Below, piece after piece: positions 8,500 through 15,910 of a stretch of DNA of 64,000 nt. Under the pieces are notes generated by a model that searched no databases, was not told the DNA's origin, and saw only the letters and a program-made list of their open reading frames with translations. The position numbers were made by a program, and so were the translations under genes. Where the stretch lies: NCBI RefSeq assembly GCF_001648155.1, contig NZ_CP015199.1, positions 2,676,501-2,740,500 on the forward strand. The letters run 5' to 3'. This DNA comes from Chryseobacterium glaciei. Lineage in GTDB: Bacteria; Bacteroidota; Bacteroidia; Flavobacteriales; Weeksellaceae. How positions within the stretch are numbered: position 1 is the first letter of the stretch; each line of letters opens with the position of its first letter.

Positions 8500-9042
8500 T
8501 TAATTTCTGAAATAGTATCCGTTTGAGGTTGAATAGTCATACATTAGATGTCTTGCTGTAGAAGTCCAGTCAATGTAAATGTATGAGGGTAAATTTTCGG
8601 GAATGCTACCATCCTGTTCTAACATTTCCTGTACAAAGTCTTCATCTGAGTTATGCTCACCAGAATAAGATTCCGAAACTTCATCCAATAGCCCTTGTAT
8701 GTTTTGAAAGTAGTTGCCTCTACAATCTACATAGGCTTCAATAATGTCAAAATCTAAATCGGAATCATTGATTTTCTCTGCAATCTCGTAAATGTCCTTT
8801 GAAATATGACATTCACTTATTAAACCCTGATTGATAAAGAATTTTGGGGCTTCATAATCCTGAAACATAAACTCAGGGTCGGATTCATCAAAGTGCAACT
8901 CATACATTGCAGTAAGTAATTCGTCATAATCGGAGTAATCCGAAAGATTTAGCCATTTTCCGTACAAACTTGAATTGTTGTACTTGCGATACGTTCCCAC
9001 ATAAATGCAGGCATTTTGAAGACAATTTTGTAACTTTGCCAT
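8500..9042 (-). CDS. ardA: Antirestriction protein ArdA
   Basis: A 180-residue acidic protein with the ArdA N-terminal pattern ACIYVGTYRKYNNSSLYGKW, followed by LNLSDYSDYDELLTAMYELH and then FMFQDYEAPKFF. The length is right for the family (about 165-180). ArdA proteins are DNA mimics that bind and inhibit type I restriction-modification enzymes, protecting incoming mobile DNA. The high Asp/Glu content fits DNA mimicry. It is the first gene of the ardA-recombinase-polymerase operon on the minus strand, transcribed from the promoter at 9126-9157. Its presence argues that this segment of the island is, or was, transferable. Confidence 0.85.
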   Translation of the reverse strand: MAKLQNCLQNACIYVGTYRKYNNSSLYGKWLNLSDYSDYDELLTAMYELHFDESDPEFMFQDYEAPKFFINQGLISECHISKDIYEIAEKINDSDLDFDIIEAYVDCRGNYFQNIQGLLDEVSESYSGEHNSDEDFVQEMLEQDGSIPENLPSYIYIDWTSTARHLMYDYSTSNGYYFRN

Positions 9043-9081
9043 AGTCTATAATTTTAAGTAAGAGTTAAAATTTATTGATTT

Positions 9082-9109
9082 GCCTTGTTGTGTACCACCA
9101 CATCAAGGC
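9082..9109 (-). other. Hairpin in the ardA mRNA leader
   Basis: GCCTTGTTGTG and CACATCAAGGC can pair over 11 positions with one mismatch. It lies at the 5' end of the predicted ardA transcript (start near 9119). The T-run next to it is on the plus strand, where no gene precedes it, so I read it as a leader hairpin, though a plus-strand terminator for antisense transcription is possible. Confidence 0.5.
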
Positions 9110-9125
9110 TTTTTTTTTATTAATT

Positions 9126-9157
9126 CAAATGTACAACATTTTTCTAAATGCGCCAAA
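9126..9157 (-). promoter_or_regulatory. Promoter of the ardA operon with overlapping palindrome
   Basis: The minus strand has TTTG (9157-9154), a 20-nt spacer and TACATTTG (9133-9126), matching the Bacteroidota consensus. The inverted repeat AATGT-ACA-ACATT at 9128-9140 overlaps the -7 element and could be a repressor operator. Confidence 0.65.
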
Positions 9158-9230
9158 TTTAGAGTGGGTGCTTTTAGTATATTTTAAAACTTTTATATCA
9201 TCTTTTTAAAAAACTTTTTCTGTGTCACCT

Positions 9231-9246
9231 TTAGACTTTAGTCTAA
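9231..9246. promoter_or_regulatory. Palindrome TTAGAC-TTTA-GTCTAA in the ardA/PIN intergenic region
   Basis: A perfect 6-bp inverted repeat in the 413-base divergent region between ardA and the PIN-domain gene. The region is otherwise very AT-rich, with a G7 run at 9344-9350. It may be an operator; no factor can be named. Confidence 0.3.
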
Positions 9247-9384
9247 AAATGTTACTTGTCAAAAAAATAAATTTCAAAAAGTTTATAAATGTTTTTTTTG
9301 TAAAACTTACAGTAAAAAACTTATTTTAAAAGTGGGGGGGTATAGGAAAAAGAGTTAGAAGACTGGGGGATTGTATTCTATATC

Positions 9385-9407
9385 ACTACTGGAGTAGTAT
9401 AAATTTG
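9385..9407 (+). promoter_or_regulatory. Candidate promoter and operator of the PIN-domain gene
   Basis: ACTACT-GG-AGTAGT (9385-9398) is a perfect inverted repeat immediately upstream of a -7-like TAAATTTG (9400-9407). No good -33 TTTG is seen at the usual distance, so the promoter may depend on an activator, or the palindrome may be an operator inside the spacer. Confidence 0.4.
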
Positions 9408-9455
9408 AGATATTTCATTATATTTAACATCAATAACCTATAAAATTTTCTTAAA

Positions 9456-10754
9456 ATGAGTGGTGATAAAGATATGTTTATCATAAATAAGATTTTCCCA
9501 AACGCAAAAGATATTTTTGCTGTATCAGGAAGACCTGTCTCTGAAATAAAAAATGATTGTCTTTTTGTATTTGATACAAACTCTTTGATATTACCTTATA
9601 CAACAAGTTCAGAAAGCCTTGATGAACTAAAAAAGGTATATACAAAAATTATTCAAGAGAAAAGGTTTTTCATTCCAGGGCAAGTAGCACGTGAGTTTGC
9701 AAGAATCAGACCTGAGAAAATTAAAGAAGTTTTCCAACAATTGACAAAAAGTAGAAATAGCATACCATCACTAGGAATAGGTAAATACCCATTGTTAGAT
9801 GGTATAAAAGAATATGACGAGCTGTTTGCAAAAGAAAGTGAAATCAATTCTTTAGTAAAAGACTATACAAAACAATTAGGAAAAGTTATTGAGCATGTTA
9901 AGGAGTGGTCTTGGAATGACCCTGTAAGTCAGCTTTACAAAGGTTTGTTTACGGATGAAGTAATCTATGATATTGAATTGGATGAGGTGAAAATGAAACA
10001 AGAGCTAGAGTATAGATATGAAAATAAAATTCCTCCTGGATATGAGGATAGAAACAAAGAAGATGGAGGGATTGGTGATTTATTAATATGGTTTACTATT
10101 CTAGAGCTAGCTGAGAAACATACAAAAGATATAATTTTTATATCTGGTGATGAAAAGAAAGATTGGTTTTATCAAAGCGAGAAACAGAGTTTATATCCTA
10201 AATTTGAATTAACTGCTGAGTTCAGAAGTAAAGCTCCTGGTAAAACATTTAGTATCATTAAACTTTCTGAACTTTTAGAATTATATGGAGTAGATGAGAA
10301 GGTCGTAAAGGAATTAGAGCATGAAGAACAAGAAACTTTACATTCAGATTCATTAACCTTTAATAAATCTGATATTCAATCTAAAATTGTACAGTGGATA
10401 AGGAATAACTATAAATATCAGAATCTAATCAGCATTAATAATATTGATTTTCCCAGAATATCAATAAGTGTTGAAAATGGAAGAGGCAGGATAGGTTTTG
10501 AAATAATTGATTTTACTAGTATTGGTAATTTGAAATCTAGAGTTTTACAAGTGTTAAAGCAGATTCGTACTTCTACTAATCAATATGAAAAAATATGTTT
10601 CATTATCGCATATGGTGACTTTATGATGATGGAGGAGGTGGTTAATAGCCTTGATGCAATTAAATCAATACTTCTTATGTCAGATACAGATTTTAATGTA
10701 GAAATTATTCCCGGATTCATTAAGAGAGATGGGTTTGAAAAAATCTTTCAATAG
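9456..10754 (+). CDS. PIN-like domain protein (PIN_8/DUF4935-like)
   Basis: A 432-residue protein. The N-terminal two thirds resemble the large PIN-like family: FVFDTNSLILPY with the first acidic residue, then IPGQVAREFARIRPEKI with a conserved Glu, GGIGDLLIWFTILELA with the central Asp, and IIFISGDEKKDWF with the last acidic residues. These would coordinate metal in a single-strand RNA or DNA nuclease site. The C-terminal part (from about residue 305) is a separate alpha/beta region of unknown family. The gene stands alone on the plus strand, facing the minus-strand repressor gene, with stop codons 22 bases apart. Its position between an antirestriction operon and a damage-response cassette suggests a defence or toxin role, which is inferred. 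Confidence 0.65.
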   Translation: MSGDKDMFIINKIFPNAKDIFAVSGRPVSEIKNDCLFVFDTNSLILPYTTSSESLDELKKVYTKIIQEKRFFIPGQVAREFARIRPEKIKEVFQQLTKSRNSIPSLGIGKYPLLDGIKEYDELFAKESEINSLVKDYTKQLGKVIEHVKEWSWNDPVSQLYKGLFTDEVIYDIELDEVKMKQELEYRYENKIPPGYEDRNKEDGGIGDLLIWFTILELAEKHTKDIIFISGDEKKDWFYQSEKQSLYPKFELTAEFRSKAPGKTFSIIKLSELLELYGVDEKVVKELEHEEQETLHSDSLTFNKSDIQSKIVQWIRNNYKYQNLISINNIDFPRISISVENGRGRIGFEIIDFTSIGNLKSRVLQVLKQIRTSTNQYEKICFIIAYGDFMMMEEVVNSLDAIKSILLMSDTDFNVEIIPGFIKRDGFEKIFQ

Positions 10755-10776
10755 ACTTAGTTAATGAATTTTTGGA

Positions 10777-11535
10777 TTAAGGACAATGCAATGATTTAAT
10801 TTCATTTTGTAAAGCTTTGAACATTATCTTTATCTCTTCAAAATTGTTGCTGGGAGTTTCAAGTTCCTTTGTGTTAACGCTTCCAGCAAATTCCCAAATT
10901 TCTAGAATGTCTTTCCATTCAATCTCATAAGGTTCATAGAAAAGATTGTCAGAACTCACAAAAGTGCCAGAATTATCAAGTTTACCAAACCTTTTGTAAA
11001 CTATACCGTCTCTAGTGACGAACATATAACTTTTACCTTTCTTCAAGTCTTCTTTACTTTCAAGGTATTTTCCGATTATGTGAGTTCCATCATTGTAAGG
11101 AGGCATAGAATCTCCCTCAACAGGAAAAGCTCTGTACTTACCATTTCTTAAAAAGGGAAGAGACATATGTTGTAAACGCTCAATGTAGTCAGGGTCATTG
11201 TAGCCAGTAAGATAACCCATCTTTCCTTTATGAGGGATAATCTCAATTTTATTTTCACCAGTTTTTCCAACTTTGATAGGTAAGACAATTCGGTTATCAG
11301 GAAGCTTTAAAATATCATCAATTGAATATCTTTTCAAATCAATAGTCAGTAATAAATCAATACTAATTTTATAATATCTTGAAACACTAATTAGAATTTC
11401 GGGTGATGGACTGTTAGCCGAATCTTCATACTTAGCGTATCTACCACGTGTAATGTTAATGCTATCAGCAACACTTTGTTGTGATACTCCAAGCTTACCT
11501 CTCAAATACCTGATGTTTTCTGAAAAAATTGACAT
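10777..11535 (-). CDS. XRE-type repressor with S24/LexA-like peptidase domain
   Basis: I start at the ATG at 11535 (252 residues); the TTG codons further upstream lie inside the promoter. Residues 5-65 form an XRE helix-turn-helix (KLGVSQQSVADSINITRGRY). Residues 105-235 are an S24 peptidase-like domain with catalytic Ser143 in VEGDSMPP and Lys181 in GIVYKRFGK. Family members act as damage-responsive repressors that cleave themselves when RecA filaments form. At the expected cleavage position I see Met106-Gly107 (KMGYLTGY) rather than Ala-Gly or Cys-Gly, so self-cleavage is uncertain. The gene is divergent from the Y-family polymerase, whose promoter region it probably controls together with its own. 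Confidence 0.8.
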   Translation of the reverse strand: MSIFSENIRYLRGKLGVSQQSVADSINITRGRYAKYEDSANSPSPEILISVSRYYKISIDLLLTIDLKRYSIDDILKLPDNRIVLPIKVGKTGENKIEIIPHKGKMGYLTGYNDPDYIERLQHMSLPFLRNGKYRAFPVEGDSMPPYNDGTHIIGKYLESKEDLKKGKSYMFVTRDGIVYKRFGKLDNSGTFVSSDNLFYEPYEIEWKDILEIWEFAGSVNTKELETPSNNFEEIKIMFKALQNEIKSLHCP

Positions 11536-11592
11536 TGCTATAAATTGTAGCAACAAAGTTACAATTATTTGCTATAAAACGTACTAGTTTTG
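11535..11592. promoter_or_regulatory. Divergent promoters and operators of repressor and Y-family polymerase
   Basis: TTGCTATAAATTGTAGCAA (11535-11553) is a 6-bp inverted repeat with a 7-nt spacer covering the predicted start of the repressor transcript; the minus-strand -7 is TAACTTTG (11561-11554). On the plus strand, -7 TAGTTTTG (11585-11592) overlaps a second inverted repeat AAAAC-GTACTA-GTTTT (11576-11591), and TTGCTATAAA recurs at 11570. The plus-strand -7 is only 4 bases before the ATG at 11597, so that mRNA may be leaderless. Autoregulation by the S24 repressor is inferred. Confidence 0.55.
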
Positions 11593-11596
11593 TTTC

Positions 11597-12739
11597 ATGA
11601 AACGGAGTATTGTACACATGGATTTGGATACTTTTTTTGTCTCTTGTGAAAGGCTTAAAAACTCAGAACTTATTGGGAAGCCTGTAATTATAGGAGGCGG
11701 AGATAGAGGTGTTGTTGCTTCATGTTCCTATGAAACAAGATTTTTTGGAGTAACAAGTGCAATGCCTATAAAAATGGCTTTAAGGCTTTGCCCAGAGGCA
11801 AGAGTGATTAAAGGAGATATGGAAATGTACTCTAACATGTCGCATACTGTAACAGAAATTATTCAGGAAAAAGTACCTGTCTTAGAAAAAGCCAGTATTG
11901 ATGAATTTTATTTGGATTTATCAGGAATGGATAAGTTCTTCGGATGCTATAAATGGACTACCGAAATTGCCTCTAACATAACGAAAGAAACTGGATTGCC
12001 CATCAGCTTTGCATTGTCAACCAATAAAACTGTTTCTAAGATAGGAACAGGAGAATCTAAACCAGTTGGCAGATTACAAGTACAAGAGGAACTAGTAAGA
12101 CTATTTTTAAATCCTCTTTCCATAAAGAAGATTCCAATGGTCGGAAATCAAACTTTCCAACTACTATCAAGAATTGGTGTAAGAACGATTCAAACTCTTT
12201 CTGAAATGCCAGTTGAGGTTTTGCATCAGCTAATAGGAAAAAATGGTATTGAGCTGTCTAAAAAAGCAAACGGGATTGATGAGACACCTGTAGTACCTTA
12301 TAGTGAAAGAAAGTCCATTTCAACGGAAAATACCTTTGCACAAGATACAATAGACATCCAAGGAATTAAAAGTATTTTATCTGGTATGGTTGAGCAATTG
12401 GGATTTCAACTTAGAAAGGAAAAATGGTTGACTTCAACTGTAGTGGTGAAAATCAGATATAGCAATTTTGATACTGAAACTAAACAATTTAAAATTCCAT
12501 ATACATCAGCAGACCATACTTTGCTCAAGTACGCATTAGAACTCTTCAATAAACTTTATACAAGAAGAATTAGGATAAGATTGATTGGAGTCAAATTTAC
12601 AGGCTTGGTACATGGTTGTCATCAAATGAACTTGTTTGAGGATACAGAAGAGCTGATATCATTATATCAGACTATGGATTATTTGAAACATAGGTTTGGT
12701 AGTAATAGTGTCATGAAAGCTTCAGGATTTCTAAAATAA
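11597..12739 (+). CDS. Y-family DNA polymerase (DinB/ImuB-like)
   Basis: A 380-residue translesion polymerase. The catalytic motifs are clear: IVHMDLDTFFVSCERL (first metal-binding Asp, with Phe at the steric gate), YETRFFGVTSAMP (fingers) and KASIDEFYLDLSG (second Asp-Glu pair), so it should be active, unlike many ImuB proteins. A helix-hairpin-helix region (IKKIPMVGNQTFQLLSRIGV) and a little-finger domain follow. The C-terminus is MDYLKHRFGSNSVMKASGFL. It is divergent from the S24 repressor and is followed after 5 bases by a DnaE-type gene, so this is a damage-inducible translesion cassette in the style of imuB-dnaE2. Confidence 0.9.
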   Translation: MKRSIVHMDLDTFFVSCERLKNSELIGKPVIIGGGDRGVVASCSYETRFFGVTSAMPIKMALRLCPEARVIKGDMEMYSNMSHTVTEIIQEKVPVLEKASIDEFYLDLSGMDKFFGCYKWTTEIASNITKETGLPISFALSTNKTVSKIGTGESKPVGRLQVQEELVRLFLNPLSIKKIPMVGNQTFQLLSRIGVRTIQTLSEMPVEVLHQLIGKNGIELSKKANGIDETPVVPYSERKSISTENTFAQDTIDIQGIKSILSGMVEQLGFQLRKEKWLTSTVVVKIRYSNFDTETKQFKIPYTSADHTLLKYALELFNKLYTRRIRIRLIGVKFTGLVHGCHQMNLFEDTEELISLYQTMDYLKHRFGSNSVMKASGFLK

Positions 12740-12744
12740 ATAAC

Positions 12745-15700
12745 ATGTTTATAAATTGTCATTCATATCATAGTTTACGATACGGAACAATCTCGATTGA
12801 AGAATTGGTTCAACAGGGTGTTGAATCTGGGACTAAAGTTTTAGCCCTTACAGACATTAATACGATTACTGGAATTTATGATTTTTACAAGCTGTGCAAG
12901 AAGAATGAAATCAAACCTGTGGTTGGGGTTGAGGTAAGGGTTGAGAATGAATTTTATTATATCTGTTTAGCTAAGAATAGAAATAGTATAAGTGAAGTAA
13001 ATCGAATTTTAACAAACTATAATTGCGATGGAATTGAAATCCCTAAAACTAATCCTAAGTTGATAGATACTTATGTTATTTATCCCCTTGGCAATCTTCC
13101 TGAAGTGTTGTTTGAGAACGAGTTTATAGGCGTAAAGCCAGAAGAATTAAATCTTTTAATTAAGCCTGAGTTAAAGAAATTAATAGGCAAAATGGTTGTT
13201 TTACAATCAGTAACCTTTCAAACCAAAAGAGAATACAATTTGCACAAGATATTACGGGCTGTTGATAATAACACTTTACTGACAAAACTTTCAGTAAATG
13301 ACTGTTGTGGAGAGAATGAAAAATTTATTAGTATTTCAGACCTCTCAAAAAAGTATAAACATTATCCAGAAATAATAGAAAATACAAAACGAATTCTGAA
13401 TGATTGTGAAGTTGAATTTGACTTCTCAACTCCTAAAAATAAGAAATACTATACAGATAGTAAGGAGAATGATTTTAAGCTACTCAAGCAACTTGCCTAC
13501 AAGGGACTACAACAGAGATATCCTAATGATAAAAGTATTGCATTGGCAAGAGTAGAAAAAGAGCTTGAAGTTATAGACCAGCTAAACTTTTGTGGATATT
13601 TTCTTATCACTTGGGACATTATTCAATACAGTAATGAGATGGGATTTATGCATGTTGGAAGAGGAAGTGGGGCAAACAGCATTGTAAGTTTCTGTTTAGG
13701 GATTACTGATATCTGTCCATTAGAATTGGATTTGTACTTTGAAAGATTTCTTAATCTAAATAGAAAAACACCACCAGATTTTGATATCGATTGGGGGTGG
13801 GAAAACCGAGACGCTATATTAAGATACATCTTCAATAAGTATGGAAAAGACTATGTAGCATTTTGTGGAACTAATGTTGAGTTTAAGTACAAGTCTATTT
13901 TTAGGGAGGTTGGAAAAGCTTTTGGATTGCCAAAAGAAGAACTTGATGTTTTGGCAACGAAGTCAATAAATGAACATGATGATAACTCAGTGTTCCGTTC
14001 TGTTCATAAATATGGAAAGCTTTTAGAAAAATTTCCTAATCAAAGAAGTATGCATGCTTGTGGAATCTTAATTTCTGAAGAGCCAATCACAAACTTTACA
14101 GCATTAGAAATGCCACCAAAAGGATTTCCTATTGTTCAATTTGATATGCATATTGCAGAGGACATAGGCTTTGAAAAGTTTGACATTTTATCTCAGAGAG
14201 GATTGGGAACAATCAATGATACAGTTAAGTTAATCGAAGAAAAAAGAGGTTTAAAGGTTGATATTAGAAATACTGCAATTTCTAAGGATGAGGTAAGTTG
14301 TAATAAATTTTTGAGTAAAGGAAAAACCATTGGGTGCTTTTACATAGAAAGTCCTGCTATGAGAGGTTTGTTAAGAAGGCTTAAATGTGATAACTACAAA
14401 GTTCTGGTTGCAGCATCGTCTATTATAAGACCTGGAGTTGCTCAAAGTGGAATGATGAAGGAGTACATTTTCAGGCATAACAATCCAGATAAATTTGAAT
14501 ATTTTCATGAAGTTTTTGAAAAGGAATTAGGAGAAACCTATGGCATTATGGTTTATCAGGAGGATGTGATAAAGATTGCTTTGCATTTTGGAGGCTTATC
14601 AGCTCCTGATGGTGATATCTTGAGAAGAGCTATGAGTGGTAAAGGAAGGTCACTTTCAGCACTACAGAAAGTAAAAGACCACTTTTTCGAATCATGTAAA
14701 GAAATAGGACACCCAGAACAATTGTCAAAAGAAGTTTATAGGCAGATTGAATCCTTTGCGGGCTATTCATTTTGTAAAGCTCATTCGGCTTCCTATGCAG
14801 TAGAAAGTTATCAAAGTTTGTATTTAAAGGTTTATTACCCTCTTGAGTTTATGGTGTCTGTAATAAACAATCAAGGAGGTTTTTATAGAACAGAGGTTTA
14901 CATCCATGAAGCAAGAATGTCTGGTGCTAAAATTATGAATCCCTGTGTTAACAAAAGCGAATACAAAACTACTTTGTACAATGATGAGGTGTATCTTGGA
15001 CTCATGCATTTAGAAAAACTGGAAATTAGATTAGGACAGTTTATTCCAGAGGAAAGAAAGAAAAACGGGGATTTTCAATCTCTAGAAGACTTTGTGAAAA
15101 GAGTTCCTGTAGGAGTTGAAACAATACAGATATTAATTTTTATTGGAGCATTTAGATTTACAGGTAAGAGAAAGCATGAATTACTTATTGAAGCAAGGTT
15201 TTTGCTATCTGAGAATAAATTTGATTTTAGATACTTAACATTACTGGAAGAGCCACCAAAGAATTATAAACTACCAAAGGTTGACATACATAAATTTGAA
15301 GATGCATTTGATGAAATAGAAATTTTAGGTTTTTCAGTTTCTTATAGCCCTTTTGATATTTTACAAACAAAATACAGAGGTAGTGTAATGGCTAAAGACT
15401 TAACAAAGTACCATAAACAAGAAGTGAAAATGTTAGCTTATCTGATTTCAAGAAAGCATGTGCCAACCAAGAGAGGAACCATGTTTTTTGGTACTTGGAT
15501 TGATGCAGAAGGAGAGTACTTTGATACGGCTCACTTTTCTGATTGTCTAGAAAAGTATCCATTTCAAGGTGGGGGGTGTTATTTGCTCTTTGGAACTGTT
15601 GAAGTTGACTTTCATTTTCCAACAATTACAATTACCAAAATGGCAAAGATGCCATTTATTCCAGACCCACGATACTCTCTTGATAAAGAGATGGCTCAAA

Positions 15701-15798
15701 AAAACCAGACAAACATGAGGGAGGATGTTAGTATGACTTTTAGAAAACCATACCCACAAGAGCAAGAAATTGGATTACCTAGACATAAAATGATTTAG
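12745..15798 (+). CDS. Short DnaE-type DNA polymerase III alpha (DnaE2-like, error-prone)
   Basis: A 1017-residue C-family polymerase, much shorter than replicative Bacteroidota DnaE. The N-terminal PHP domain is degenerate: INCHSYHSLRYGT and LALTDINTITG lack several of the metal-binding His residues. The polymerase core is intact with HVGRGSGANSIVSFCLGIT, LYFERFLNLNR and the catalytic PDFDIDWG, followed by the fingers (RSMHACGILIS) and a helix-hairpin-helix with FAGYSFCKAHSASYA. The C-terminal region is short and seems to lack the beta-binding and tau-binding extension of replicative enzymes. It is co-transcribed with the Y-family polymerase 5 bases upstream and is expected to extend from lesions after insertion by its partner. 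Confidence 0.85.
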   Translation: MFINCHSYHSLRYGTISIEELVQQGVESGTKVLALTDINTITGIYDFYKLCKKNEIKPVVGVEVRVENEFYYICLAKNRNSISEVNRILTNYNCDGIEIPKTNPKLIDTYVIYPLGNLPEVLFENEFIGVKPEELNLLIKPELKKLIGKMVVLQSVTFQTKREYNLHKILRAVDNNTLLTKLSVNDCCGENEKFISISDLSKKYKHYPEIIENTKRILNDCEVEFDFSTPKNKKYYTDSKENDFKLLKQLAYKGLQQRYPNDKSIALARVEKELEVIDQLNFCGYFLITWDIIQYSNEMGFMHVGRGSGANSIVSFCLGITDICPLELDLYFERFLNLNRKTPPDFDIDWGWENRDAILRYIFNKYGKDYVAFCGTNVEFKYKSIFREVGKAFGLPKEELDVLATKSINEHDDNSVFRSVHKYGKLLEKFPNQRSMHACGILISEEPITNFTALEMPPKGFPIVQFDMHIAEDIGFEKFDILSQRGLGTINDTVKLIEEKRGLKVDIRNTAISKDEVSCNKFLSKGKTIGCFYIESPAMRGLLRRLKCDNYKVLVAASSIIRPGVAQSGMMKEYIFRHNNPDKFEYFHEVFEKELGETYGIMVYQEDVIKIALHFGGLSAPDGDILRRAMSGKGRSLSALQKVKDHFFESCKEIGHPEQLSKEVYRQIESFAGYSFCKAHSASYAVESYQSLYLKVYYPLEFMVSVINNQGGFYRTEVYIHEARMSGAKIMNPCVNKSEYKTTLYNDEVYLGLMHLEKLEIRLGQFIPEERKKNGDFQSLEDFVKRVPVGVETIQILIFIGAFRFTGKRKHELLIEARFLLSENKFDFRYLTLLEEPPKNYKLPKVDIHKFEDAFDEIEILGFSVSYSPFDILQTKYRGSVMAKDLTKYHKQEVKMLAYLISRKHVPTKRGTMFFGTWIDAEGEYFDTAHFSDCLEKYPFQGGGCYLLFGTVEVDFHFPTITITKMAKMPFIPDPRYSLDKEMAQKNQTNMREDVSMTFRKPYPQEQEIGLPRHKMI

Positions 15799-15877
15799 AT
15801 ATTTAATTTCACTAAAAAATTACTACCACTGATAGAATTCAATTATCAAATTAACAAAACCTATAAACCCTTTTTTG

Positions 15878-15887
15878 AGTGTACACT
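15878..15887. promoter_or_regulatory. Perfect palindrome AGTGTACACT upstream of the OLD nuclease gene
   Basis: A 10-bp perfect palindrome 23 bases before the start codon. The core TGTACA also occurs in the inverted repeat at the ardA promoter (9128-9140), which may point to a shared regulator. Only weak promoter-like sequence (TACACTTTG) is seen here. Confidence 0.35.
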
Positions 15888-15910
15888 TTGAATGATAATT
15901 TATATCTTAG

